From assembly GCA_963924885.1 (NCBI GenBank), contig CAWUUY010000419.1, positions 1 through 9,336 on the forward strand: a stretch of DNA of 9,336 nt. The letters run 5' to 3'. Position numbers and translations under genes: made by a program. How positions within the stretch are numbered: position 1 is the first letter of the stretch; the number at the start of each line of letters is the position of its first letter. The notes under the pieces are model-generated. The model was given only the letters and a program-made list of their open reading frames with translations, was not told where the DNA came from and did not search any database. Source of the DNA: UBA5216 sp963924885 (GTDB lineage: Bacteria > Pseudomonadota > Gammaproteobacteria > Burkholderiales > SG8-41). Of this stretch, positions 1 to 6,365 are shown piece by piece.

Positions 1-1
1 G

Positions 2-562
2 GCGGCGGAACTTTTGAAAAAGGGCGTGGAGATGCTGGATGCGCCGGTATCCGGCGGCCCGGCGGGGGCGGAAGCGGCAACGCTGGCGATCATGGCGGGA
101 GGCAAGCCGGAGGTGTTCGAGCGCGTGAAGCCGCTGTTCGCGTGCATGGGCAAAACGATTGTTCGTGTCGGTGACAGCGGCGCGGGGCAGATCACCAAGG
201 CATGTAATCAGTTGCTGTTGCTGGTCACCGCGCAGGGCGCGGCGGAAGCGTTGTCGCTGGCCAAACGCTGCGGCGTCGATCCGGCGGTCGTGCGCGAGGT
301 GCTGATGGGCGGCATCGCGTCGAGCCGCGTGCTTGATGTATTCGGCAAACGCATGGTCGAACGCAATTTCGCCAACGGCATCGAAACACGGCTGTATCAC
401 AAGGATATGCATATCGCGCTGGGGCTGGTGCATGAGCACGGCGCGGCGGCGCCGGCGGCGTCGGTGACGATGCAGCATATTAACGCGGCCATTGGACGCG
501 GGGCGGGTTCCAGCGATCTCGCTATCTTGATCGAGGTGCTTGAGGGAATGAGCCGGAAGTAG
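2..562 (+). CDS. NAD(P)-dependent beta-hydroxyacid dehydrogenase, 3' part (2-hydroxy-3-oxopropionate reductase / 3-hydroxyisobutyrate dehydrogenase family)
   Basis: The 5' end lies outside the window: the frame is open from base 2 and the N-terminal NAD-binding Rossmann domain is missing. What remains is the end of that domain and the all-helical C-terminal domain. The substrate-binding signature DAPVSGGPAGA is at about nt 38-70. The catalytic helix motif GAGQITKACNQ follows, with the family's general-acid lysine at nt 197-199 and its partner asparagine at 206-208. The end (LAILIEVLEGMSRK) is typical of full-length members of about 290-300 residues. Known members interconvert tartronate semialdehyde and glycerate, or 3-hydroxyisobutyrate and methylmalonate semialdehyde. 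The neighbouring malyl-CoA lyase-like gene makes a role in glyoxylate-to-glycerate metabolism attractive, but the substrate cannot be read from this fragment. A TTG at 14 could be read as a start, but it sits inside conserved sequence and is not the real one. Confidence 0.9.
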   Translation, partial: AAELLKKGVEMLDAPVSGGPAGAEAATLAIMAGGKPEVFERVKPLFACMGKTIVRVGDSGAGQITKACNQLLLLVTAQGAAEALSLAKRCGVDPAVVREVLMGGIASSRVLDVFGKRMVERNFANGIETRLYHKDMHIALGLVHEHGAAAPAASVTMQHINAAIGRGAGSSDLAILIEVLEGMSRK

Positions 563-563
563 T

Positions 564-640
564 TTGGAGTTGAGTGTTGAGCGTTTGGAGTAACCCCTCC
601 CGCGCGGTGTAAACTCTTGACTCCTCACGCCTCACTCCTC
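564..640. repeat. Degenerate 7-nt repeat in two opposed arms (intergenic)
   Basis: Directly after the dehydrogenase stop codon there are four heptads on the plus strand (TTGGAGT, TGAGTGT, TGAGCGT, TTGGAGT; 564-591). A second tract at 620-640 reads ACTCCTC, ACGCCTC, ACTCCTC, which on the minus strand is GAGGAGT, GAGGCGT, GAGGAGT. The two tracts are therefore imperfectly complementary and could fold into a long, G-U-rich hairpin ending just before the next start codon at 649. There is no following T-run, so it is not a classical terminator. A related tract lies at 2166-2200. Confidence 0.7.
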
Positions 641-648
641 ATGCCCCT

Positions 649-1629
649 ATGAGCTTCACACAACCCGAAAACGCCCCCGCCCGCCTGCATCGCAGCGAAC
701 TCGCCGTGCCCGGCTCCACCCCCTCGCTGTTTGAAAAAGCCGCGCGTTCGGCGGCGGATGTGATTTTTCTCGATCTAGAAGACGCGGTGGCGGTCGGCGA
801 CAAGGAAAAAGCCCGCGCGAATGTGATTCAAGGATTGAACGATGTCGATTGGGGCACCAAGGGCATGAGTGTGCGCATCAACGGCGCGGACACGCACTAT
901 TGGTATCGTGATGTGATCGACATTGTTGAAAACTGTCCGCGTCTGGACATGATCATGATGCCCAAGGTGGGCGTAGCCGCCGACATCTATGCGCTGGATA
1001 TGCTCGTGACGCAGATCGAAGCCGCGAAGGGACGCACCAAGCGCACCGGTATCGTGGCGCTGATTGAAACCGCGCTGGGTTTGACCCACGTTGACGCCAT
1101 CGCGCAATCCTCCAAAAGGCTGGAGGCGATGTACTTCGGCGCGGGTGATTTGGCCGCGTCATTGCGCATGCGCACCACCTCCATCGGCGGGTTGCACCCT
1201 GAATACGGCGTGCTGAGTGACGCCGATGCATCGGGCAGCCGCGCGTTTACCCAAACCGATCCCTGGCATGCCGCGCAAAGCCGTCTGGTGACGGCGTGCC
1301 GCGCGTACGGTTTGCGCCCGCTGGATGGCGCATTCGGCGACATCCGCGACGTGGCGGGTTTTGCGGCGGCGACCCAACGCGCGGCGGCGATGGGTTTCGC
1401 CGGGCGCATGGTGATACATCCATCACAGATCGCGCCCGCGAATGCGGCGTTCGGTCCTGGCGAAAAAGAAGTGGCCGATGCGCGGCGTGTGCTGGCGGCG
1501 ATGGAAGAAGCTGCGCGCGAAAAACGCGGCGCGATGCAGATCGACGGACGCCTGATCGACATGGCGAATCTGCGCATGGCGCGGAACATCGTGTGGATGG
1601 CCGACGCGATTGCTGCGGCGTCGAGCTAA
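649..1629 (+). CDS. mcl: HpcH/HpaI (CitE-like) aldolase, probable L-malyl-CoA/beta-methylmalyl-CoA lyase
   Basis: This 326-residue protein has the length and layout of bacterial malyl-CoA lyases, cytoplasmic TIM-barrel Mg-dependent enzymes that cleave malyl-CoA to acetyl-CoA and glyoxylate, or beta-methylmalyl-CoA to propionyl-CoA and glyoxylate. Family landmarks appear in order: AVPGSTPSLFEKAARSAADV near residues 19-38, LDLEDAV at 41-47, SVRING with Arg76, MMPKVG at 103-108, IETALG with Glu140, FGAGDLAASL with Asp167, and HPSQI late in the protein. Arg76, Glu140 and Asp167 match the CoA/substrate arginine and the two Mg ligands known in Rhodobacter-type Mcl, from memory of that family. The ATG at 649 gives the normal N-terminus. 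There is no good Shine-Dalgarno sequence, only the heptad repeat tract upstream. Alternatives within the family are a malyl-CoA thioesterase or another CitE-like lyase; the extended similarity to Mcl makes these less likely. Confidence 0.85.
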   Translation: MSFTQPENAPARLHRSELAVPGSTPSLFEKAARSAADVIFLDLEDAVAVGDKEKARANVIQGLNDVDWGTKGMSVRINGADTHYWYRDVIDIVENCPRLDMIMMPKVGVAADIYALDMLVTQIEAAKGRTKRTGIVALIETALGLTHVDAIAQSSKRLEAMYFGAGDLAASLRMRTTSIGGLHPEYGVLSDADASGSRAFTQTDPWHAAQSRLVTACRAYGLRPLDGAFGDIRDVAGFAAATQRAAAMGFAGRMVIHPSQIAPANAAFGPGEKEVADARRVLAAMEEAAREKRGAMQIDGRLIDMANLRMARNIVWMADAIAAASS

Positions 1630-1643
1630 TGACGCTTTCAGCA

Positions 1644-1673
1644 TTTACCCCATTTGTCAAATGAGACTACACT
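1644..1673 (+). promoter_or_regulatory. Candidate sigma-70 promoter with an internal palindrome
   Basis: TTTACC (1644-1649) and TACACT (1668-1673) are 18 bp apart. Within the spacer is a perfect inverted repeat CATTTG-T-CAAATG (1651-1663), a plausible operator. The start point would be near 1680, giving a leader of about 58 nt to the CBS gene start at 1738. The boxes are imperfect and this is inference. Confidence 0.35.
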
Positions 1674-1737
1674 GTTCATGCGATCGTTTCCCGGCGGTTT
1701 CACGGCAGGCCAACCCGATAGACGTGTGGAGGCAGCG

Positions 1738-2175
1738 ATGAAAACAGTGCAGCAGTTGTTGCAGGGCAAGGGAGAACAGGGCGCTGTGGTGCATGCCATA
1801 GCGCCGCGGGCCAGTGTGCTGGAGGCCATCAAGCTGATGGCGGAAAAAGGCATTGGGGCGCTAGTGGTGCTCGATGAAGGGCTTCTCGCCGGCGTGATTT
1901 CAGAGCGCGACTACGCGCGCAAGGTCATACTGCATAACCGCTCGTCGCAGGACACTGCGGTGAGCGAGATCATGACCGCAAAGGTTGTCACGGTCAGATC
2001 GGAGCAAACGGTGGATGAATGCATGGCGTTGATGACGCAGCATCGCATACGCCACCTGCCAGTGATCGATGGCGGCAAACTCGCCGGTGTGTTGTCGATT
2101 GGCGATTTGGTAAAAGAAGTCATCGCCGACCGCGAGGAAACCATCAAGCAATTGGAAAGCTACATCAGGAGTTAG
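1738..2175 (+). CDS. Two-CBS-domain protein
   Basis: This 145-residue soluble protein consists almost entirely of a pair of CBS domains (about residues 16-65 and 78-128), the module that senses adenine nucleotides or similar ligands. The end-of-domain motifs are AGVISERDYAR (51-61) and AGVLSIGDLVK (116-126), separated by the usual SEIMT linker motif at 76-80. There is no attached enzyme or membrane domain, so it belongs to the stand-alone CBS-pair proteins of about 140-145 residues common in proteobacteria, whose partners are usually unknown. The ATG at 1738 is chosen because GGAGG (1728-1732) sits five bases upstream. An in-frame ATG at 1678 would add 20 residues that look non-conserved and overlap the predicted promoter start point. 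The stop codon lies inside the heptad repeat tract at 2166-2200. Confidence 0.9.
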   Translation: MKTVQQLLQGKGEQGAVVHAIAPRASVLEAIKLMAEKGIGALVVLDEGLLAGVISERDYARKVILHNRSSQDTAVSEIMTAKVVTVRSEQTVDECMALMTQHRIRHLPVIDGGKLAGVLSIGDLVKEVIADREETIKQLESYIRS

Positions 2176-2206
2176 GCGTCTGGGTTTGGGAGTTGGGAGT
2201 AAACCC
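2166..2206 (+). repeat. Degenerate 7-nt repeat overlapping the CBS gene stop
   Basis: Five consecutive heptads read CAGGAGT, TAGGCGT, CTGGGTT, TGGGAGT, TGGGAGT (2166-2200). The second contains the TAG stop codon of the CBS gene. They share the consensus T-(G/A)-G-G-(A/C)-G-T with the tracts at 564-640. GGGTTT (2182-2187) can also pair with AAACCC (2201-2206) across the last heptads. A T-run starts only at about 2221, so this is not a standard terminator. Confidence 0.65.
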
Positions 2207-2251
2207 GTTCCACCGGCGCACTTTTTTCTCCACACACTAAACGGAACCACA

Positions 2252-3013
2252 ATGAAATTTGGTGCAATCATCATCGGTGATGAAATCCTGTCGGGCAAAC
2301 GGCAGGATAAACACATGGCGAAACTGATCGAGGCGCTGTCGTCGCGGGGTCTCGAATTGGCGTGGGCGCATTACCTCGGCGATGACCGCGAACTGATTAC
2401 CGCCACTATTAAACGTACGCTGACTATGACTGACGTGGTGTTCAGCTTCGGCGGCATCGGCGCGACGCCGGACGATCACACGCGCCAGTGCGCGGCGGCG
2501 GCGGCGGGGGTGGAGCTCAAGTTGCATCCAGATGCGGAGAGCGAAATCCGCGCGCGTTTTATCGATGATCCCAAGGGCGTCACACCGCAGCGCCTGGAGA
2601 TGGGCACGTTTCCGGTGGGATCAAACATCATTCCGAATCCGTTTAATCGTATACCGGGGTTTCACTACGGCAATATTTATTTTTTGCCGGGCTTTCCGCA
2701 GATGGCGTGGCCGATGATGCAATGGGTGCTCGACACTCATTACAGCCATTTGTTTGACGCCCATCGCATCGGCGAAGCGGCGATCATCGTGCGCGAGGCG
2801 GGCGAGAGTCTGCTGATCGATCTGATGCGGGTGGTGCAGGATAAATTCCCGGCGCTGAAAATATTCAGTTTGCCGCGCGTGCAGCCGGAGCGTTTTATCG
2901 AACTGGGCGCGCGCGGCGATCCTTCGCAGGTGGCGGCGGCGATGGCCGATCTGAAAGATGGCGTGACCGCGATGAAATTTCCGTGGATGGACGCGCCGAA
3001 GTTCGGCGCGTAG
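2252..3013 (+). CDS. Molybdopterin-binding-domain protein (CinA N-terminal / MoaB-MogA-like fold)
   Basis: This 253-residue protein has the MoCF-biosynthesis fold in its N-terminal two thirds. GDEILSG (9-15) and GGIGATPDD (67-75) are the signature loops that in MogA/MoaB and CinA contact molybdopterin or ADP-ribose-type ligands. It lacks the C-terminal amidase domain of full-length CinA (about 420 residues), so it is the short, stand-alone CinA-like type often annotated as competence/damage-inducible protein A. The C-terminal part (about 165-253) carries no motif I recognise. The ATG at 2252 starts directly with the first beta strand (MKFGAIIIGDE). The frame is open further upstream to 2186, but that part crosses repeat DNA and looks non-coding. 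The ribosome site is weak (GGAA at about 2242). A real role in competence or cofactor synthesis cannot be inferred from this context. Confidence 0.85.
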   Translation: MKFGAIIIGDEILSGKRQDKHMAKLIEALSSRGLELAWAHYLGDDRELITATIKRTLTMTDVVFSFGGIGATPDDHTRQCAAAAAGVELKLHPDAESEIRARFIDDPKGVTPQRLEMGTFPVGSNIIPNPFNRIPGFHYGNIYFLPGFPQMAWPMMQWVLDTHYSHLFDAHRIGEAAIIVREAGESLLIDLMRVVQDKFPALKIFSLPRVQPERFIELGARGDPSQVAAAMADLKDGVTAMKFPWMDAPKFGA

Positions 3014-3035
3014 TCACGACGCAGTAACGAGCCAT

Positions 3036-3071
3036 AAAAAATCCCCGGAGCTTGGGCCCCAGGGATTTTTT
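3036..3071. terminator. Bidirectional rho-independent terminator
   Basis: A perfect 10-bp stem, AAAAAATCCC (3036-3045) paired with GGGATTTTTT (3062-3071), has a GC-rich interior that can add further pairs. The A-run and T-run flank the stem, so it works on both strands. It lies between the convergent CinA-like gene (ends 3013) and phasin gene (ends 3095) and can end both transcripts. Confidence 0.92.
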
Positions 3072-3094
3072 ACGCGACCGATCCGCTAATAAGA

Positions 3095-3634
3095 TTACTT
3101 CTTGGCTTTTTTCACGGCCGGCGCGGCGCGCTTGGCGGCGGCTTCCAGGTTGGTCTTGGCGGTCTCGTTCATCTGCTTGGCGGCCTTGGAAAAGTTCTCG
3201 TAGGCGGCGTTGCTGGTCACCAGCGCGGATTTCAGTGCCGAGATGCCGGCTTCCGAACCCGCCGGTCCGGTTTCCGCAAACTTGTCGAGCGCAACCACCA
3301 CTTGCTTGTTGAAGGCGGCGAATTGCTGTTCGATCAGCTTGCCGAACTCGGCTTGCGTTTCGCTGGTCACGTCGTAGACGCTTTTCATGTACTCGGTGGC
3401 TTTTTCAAAGGCGGGCTGGGCCACGGTGTCTTTGACATCGGCGAACTGCTGCAGATCCTTCACGGTGGCCAGCGTTTTGGCGCCGTCCACGCCGTCGGCC
3501 ATTGCGGACTTGACGGCTTTTAATTGGATTTCGACCAGACGTTCGGCGCCACCGAAGGCGACGTTGGCGAAGCGGGCAGCGGCTTCGAGGTTGGCTTTGT
3601 TCAGTGCGGCAAACTGCTCATTGGCTTGATACAT
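3095..3634 (-). CDS. phaP: Phasin family protein (polyhydroxyalkanoate granule-associated)
   Basis: This 179-residue protein is helical and Ala/Lys/Gln-rich, with no signal peptide or cysteine. The opening MYQANEQFAALNKANLEAAARFANVAFGGAERLVEIQLK (residues 1-39; key features F-A-x-L-N-K-A-N and ERLVEIQ) is the classic beta/gammaproteobacterial phasin N-terminus. Phasins coat PHA granules in the cytoplasm and control granule size and number. The C-terminus ends in a short Lys/Ala-rich tail (AAAKRAAPAVKKAKK), like a short version of the PhaF/histone-type tail; DNA or granule contacts by it are inference. The start at 3634 is fixed by AGGAG at 3641-3645 (minus strand) with six bases of spacing. 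The open frame runs upstream to 3712, but that part is AT-rich leader. The gene is monocistronic between a strong promoter and a terminator, which suits an abundant protein. Confidence 0.92.
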   Translation of the reverse strand: MYQANEQFAALNKANLEAAARFANVAFGGAERLVEIQLKAVKSAMADGVDGAKTLATVKDLQQFADVKDTVAQPAFEKATEYMKSVYDVTSETQAEFGKLIEQQFAAFNKQVVVALDKFAETGPAGSEAGISALKSALVTSNAAYENFSKAAKQMNETAKTNLEAAAKRAAPAVKKAKK

Positions 3635-3683
3635 AAAAATCTCCTTTAAAAACAAATTGTTAATGAATAAGTGATATTTTTTC

Positions 3684-3704
3684 TGCATCAATTGCTGCGA
3701 TGCA
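3684..3704. promoter_or_regulatory. Palindrome at the phasin transcription start (candidate operator)
   Basis: TGCATC (3684-3689) and GATGCA (3699-3704) form a perfect 6-bp inverted repeat with a 9-nt spacer. It lies just downstream of the predicted start point (about 3706), where a repressor would block transcription. PHA-responsive repressors of the PhaR type are known to bind TGC-rich sites at phasin promoters, so PhaR is a reasonable candidate, but no phaR gene is in the window and the match is only by style. Confidence 0.4.
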
Positions 3705-3712
3705 CAATTCAA

Positions 3713-3740
3713 ATTATAAGGGCTGAAATAAAGAAGTCAA
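3713..3740 (-). promoter_or_regulatory. Sigma-70 promoter of the phasin gene
   Basis: On the minus strand, TTGACT (3740-3735) and a perfect TATAAT (3718-3713) are separated by 16 bp. Transcription would start near 3706, leaving a leader of about 70 nt before the start codon at 3634. This is the strongest promoter match in the window, consistent with the high expression of phasins. Confidence 0.8.
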
Positions 3741-3793
3741 GGGTTCGCTCGCATAATTTTGTGCGTTGCCGCAAATTCGCTTAATTCCCTGCT

Positions 3794-3822
3794 TTGACTT
3801 TGCTGGGTCAAGCCGATAGCAT
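3794..3822 (+). promoter_or_regulatory. Candidate promoter of the MCE transport operon
   Basis: TTGACT (3794-3799) and TAGCAT (3817-3822) are 17 bp apart, pointing to the permease gene at 3893 with a start near 3829. The -35 box lies in an inverted repeat TTGAC-N8-GTCAA (3794-3811). The -10 box is only a fair match. It is arranged back to back with the phasin promoter. Confidence 0.5.
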
Positions 3823-3892
3823 CCACAAAAATCCTTTTCAATCATAAGACTAGGCGGTTTTGCCGGTCTGACGACAACCTGCTAAGTTTCCG

Positions 3893-4573
3893 TTGGCCTC
3901 TTCCGCACAGCCGAACCCGCTTGCCCCGTCCCTTAGCCTGGAGCGTGACGCCACCGGCCAGTCCGTGGTGCGGGTGAGCGGCGCGTGGAATCTGCGGGCG
4001 ATTGGCCCGGTTGCGCCAGTATTGCGCCGGCAGTTGGCGGCTTACACGGGCGATCTGCAATGGGACTTGAGCGGTGTCACGCGCTTCTATCACGCGGGCG
4101 CCATGATGCTGTGGCACGCATGGGGCAAGCGACGCGCCGGGCAGGTTGAAATGCGCGCGAAGCACGACAGTTTTTTCACGCATATCGAGACTGGGCCTAC
4201 GGTGGCGAGCCGTTACAAGCGGCAACCGGAACGGCGGCGCCCGTTATGGGTGGCGGGCCGATCCGTGGTGACGCTTGGCATGCACATCATTCAGGTGGTG
4301 GCGTTGCTGGGTAGTGTCAGTCTGGTGTTCCTGAAAACGCTGCGTCATCCGTCGCGGTTACCATGGAAGGAAATTTCCGCCAATGTGTATCGTACCGGCG
4401 CGCAGGCGCTGGGCATCACCGCGCTGGTGGCCTGCCATTTTGGGCTGTGCATCGAGCCCAACGGCGAGAGTCTCGGCGTCGGCACCACCAATTCCGTGGT
4501 GGCGGCGATCACCATTGTGATTATCGCCGATGCTTGTTTTACCATTGTGTTTTCCCACGTAGGCATCAGTTGA
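3893..4573 (+). CDS. MlaE-like ABC permease with N-terminal STAS-like domain, apparently missing its core
   Basis: This 226-residue protein is much shorter than the roughly 370 residues usual for permeases of this type. Residues about 14-95 form a STAS/MlaB-like domain (SLERDATGQSVVRVSGAWNL, then LQWDLSGV). Residues 122-173 match the start of the MlaE permease (two hydrophobic stretches, ending YRTGAQALGIT). The sequence then jumps directly to what is normally the last part (ALVACHFGLCIEPNGESLGVGTTNSVV, 178-203) and the final membrane helix (204-221). The middle of the permease, including the conserved RELGP and EELDAL-type segments, is absent: about 140-150 residues lost in frame near nt 4400-4435. 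MlaE homologues form the inner-membrane core that moves phospholipid between membranes, and this version is unlikely to work. TTG at 3893 is the first possible start after an in-frame stop at 3869-3871, and no good ribosome site is visible. The stop overlaps the next start by one base (TGATG). Confidence 0.82.
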   Translation: MASSAQPNPLAPSLSLERDATGQSVVRVSGAWNLRAIGPVAPVLRRQLAAYTGDLQWDLSGVTRFYHAGAMMLWHAWGKRRAGQVEMRAKHDSFFTHIETGPTVASRYKRQPERRRPLWVAGRSVVTLGMHIIQVVALLGSVSLVFLKTLRHPSRLPWKEISANVYRTGAQALGITALVACHFGLCIEPNGESLGVGTTNSVVAAITIVIIADACFTIVFSHVGIS

Positions 4574-5398
4574 TGGATACCACCGACGATTGCGTCATCG
4601 ACATCCGCAACCTGTGGACGCAATTCGGCGCGCAGGTGGTGCATCGCGATCTGAACCTGCGCGTGTATCGCGGCGAGGTGATGTCGCTGGTGGGCGGCCC
4701 GGGCAGCGGCAAAAGCACGCTGCTGCGCGAGATGCTCGGTCTCGAACACCCCACGCGCGGCGAGGTGCGGGTGTTCGGGGTGTCGTTGCACGACGGTGAT
4801 CCGGTTGCGCTGCGCCAACTGCGCGACTGCTGGGGCATGCTGTTTCAGGAGGGCGCGTTGTTCTCGGCGCTGACCGTGTTTGAAAACGTGGCGCTGCCGC
4901 TGCGCGAAATGAAAGCGCTAGACGAAGACATCATTCACGATCTGGTGATGTTAAAGCTCGACATGGTAGGCATTGAGCGCGGCCACGCCTCGAAGATGCC
5001 CTCGTCGCTGTCTGGCGGTATGGTCAAACGCATTGCCTTGGCGCGCGCTGTCGCTCGAACCGGAGTTGCTGTTTCGCGATGAACCCACCGCCGGCCTCGA
5101 CCCCGACCGCAGCGAGAGTTTTTGCACGCTGATCGCCGAACTCAAGCGCGAACTTGGGCTGACGGTGGTGATGGCGACGCACGATCTGGATACCAACGTG
5201 TCGATCTCCGATCGCGTGGCGGTGCTCGCCGATCAGAGCATCGCGGCGCTGGGCAGCGTGGCCGACGTGGCCGCCGTGCCGCATCCGTTTATTATGAATT
5301 TTTTCCAGGGCGAGCGTGGCAAGCGCGCGCTGGAAGGGTTGGAATATCCGCCGGAGGCATCACGCCTGCCGCCGACGCTGGTGCATCAAGGAGAATAA
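4573..5398 (+). pseudogene. MlaF-like ABC transporter ATPase, frameshifted
   Basis: The first frame starts at the ATG overlapping the permease stop and reads well to residue 159 (nt 5049). It contains Walker A GGPGSGKST (41-49), the Q-loop region MLFQEGALFSALTVFENVALPLRE, and the signature LSGGM (146-150). After RIALARA the homology moves to another frame that starts with LSLEPELLFRDEPTAGLDP (from nt 5048): Walker B with D-E, the D-loop, and then VVMATHDLD with the switch histidine, ending at 5398. The unbroken frame ends prematurely at 5082. Comparison with the family pattern RIALARAL-x-L-x-P-E-LL suggests loss of two bases (one CG unit) in the run GCGCGCGC at 5041-5048. The restored protein would be about 275 residues, normal for MlaF. 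As read, the product lacks Walker B and the switch region and would be inactive. A sequencing or assembly error at this GC run is a real alternative. Confidence 0.85.
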
Positions 5399-5401
5399 GT
5401 C

Positions 5402-6355
5402 ATGGAAAGTCGCGCACACGCTATCGTAGCTGGGTTTTTTACCCTGCTGCTGGGCATCGGAGTCGTACTGGCGGCGCTGTGGTTCAGCCGCGACGACTAC
5501 GACAAGGTCACTTACGTGCTGGAATCCAAACACTCGGTGGCGGGCCTGAATGCGCAGGCGCCGGTGTGGCTGCGCGGCGTGCAGATCGGCAAAGTGCAAA
5601 GCATCGAATTCGATGATGCAGACCCCGGCATGATTAACATTACCCTTCTGGTGAAGGGCGGTTTGCGCATCACGTGCGGCACCGTCGCGCAGCTCGGCGC
5701 CCAGGGCATCACCGGCACCTCGTACGTGATGCTCGAAGACGACGGCAAGAAGCCGGAGTTTTTGCCGCCCTCGACCGACAAGGCGAGCCGCATCGCGATC
5801 AAGCGCGCGCTGTTTGATGACATCGCCAGCTCCGGTCAGGATATTCTGGCCCAGGTGAACAAGGTCGCCAAACAAGTCGAGGCGCTGTTGAGCGAACCCA
5901 ATCAGGCGCAACTGGTGGGCGCGATAGGCTCGGTGCGCGGCATGTCGGAGCGCATCGACGGGTTGGTGAAATCACTGGAGCCCGGCGCAAAAAACCTGCC
6001 TGCGCTGGCAGGCGATGTGCGCAAAACCATGGCCTCCGCCGATACCGCCCTGCGTGAACTGGCGCCCGCGTTGCAGGAAGCCAAAATCGCACTTGCCAGT
6101 ATCGACAAACTCGCGCGCGAATACGCGCAGCGCGCCGATGCGTTGGATCGCGTAGCCAAAAGTGCCGAGCAGCTCAGCAATGCCACGCAAAACGCGGCGG
6201 GTGACATCACCCCGCGCGCGACCCAGTTGCTCGAAGAAATCGCGCGCAACTCGCGCAATCTCGACCGCCTGCTTTCCGATCTGAATGAGCAACCCGCCGG
6301 CCTGGTGTTTGGGCGCGGCCCGGTCCCGGCGAGCCAGGTTACGCCGAACCCGTAA
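5402..6355 (+). CDS. mlaD: MlaD-family MCE-domain protein of a lipid ABC transporter
   Basis: This 317-residue protein has one N-terminal membrane anchor (about residues 8-28, GFFTLLLGIGVVLAALWF) and a short cytoplasmic end. One MCE domain follows (about 33-112) with the hallmarks SVAGLNAQAPVWLRGVQIGKV and QGITGTSYVML. A long helical, coiled-coil-prone tail runs from about 145 to 300. MCE proteins of this type form hexameric periplasmic rings that bind phospholipid and connect the inner-membrane permease with an outer-membrane partner; the long helical tail resembles that of PqiB/YebT-like or larger MlaD proteins rather than the short E. coli MlaD. AAGGAG (5388-5393) is well placed for the ATG at 5402, three bases after the ATPase stop. 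The gene is intact, in contrast to the two genes before it. Confidence 0.92.
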   Translation: MESRAHAIVAGFFTLLLGIGVVLAALWFSRDDYDKVTYVLESKHSVAGLNAQAPVWLRGVQIGKVQSIEFDDADPGMINITLLVKGGLRITCGTVAQLGAQGITGTSYVMLEDDGKKPEFLPPSTDKASRIAIKRALFDDIASSGQDILAQVNKVAKQVEALLSEPNQAQLVGAIGSVRGMSERIDGLVKSLEPGAKNLPALAGDVRKTMASADTALRELAPALQEAKIALASIDKLAREYAQRADALDRVAKSAEQLSNATQNAAGDITPRATQLLEEIARNSRNLDRLLSDLNEQPAGLVFGRGPVPASQVTPNP

Positions 6356-6365
6356 GGAGCAAATA

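Noticed and set aside
613..640. Repeat tract before the malyl-CoA lyase gene as a riboswitch or terminator
   Set aside because: The 7-nt periodicity explains the apparent pairing, and there is no T-run or recognisable aptamer core.
775..1664. Several long open frames on both strands overlapping the malyl-CoA lyase gene
   Set aside because: They are by-products of high GC content; none shows a family motif, and the malyl-CoA lyase frame explains the region fully.
564..2206. Heptad tracts as a CRISPR array
   Set aside because: The units are contiguous 7-nt degenerate repeats without spacers, and no cas genes are present.
4345..4818. Long minus-strand open frame across the permease/ATPase boundary
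   Set aside because: It is antisense to recognisable MlaE and MlaF motifs and its product shows no family character.
5041..5082. Programmed ribosomal frameshift in the ATPase gene
   Set aside because: No slippery heptamer of the usual X-XXY-YYZ type is seen at the shift, and a simple loss of one CG unit restores the normal family sequence.
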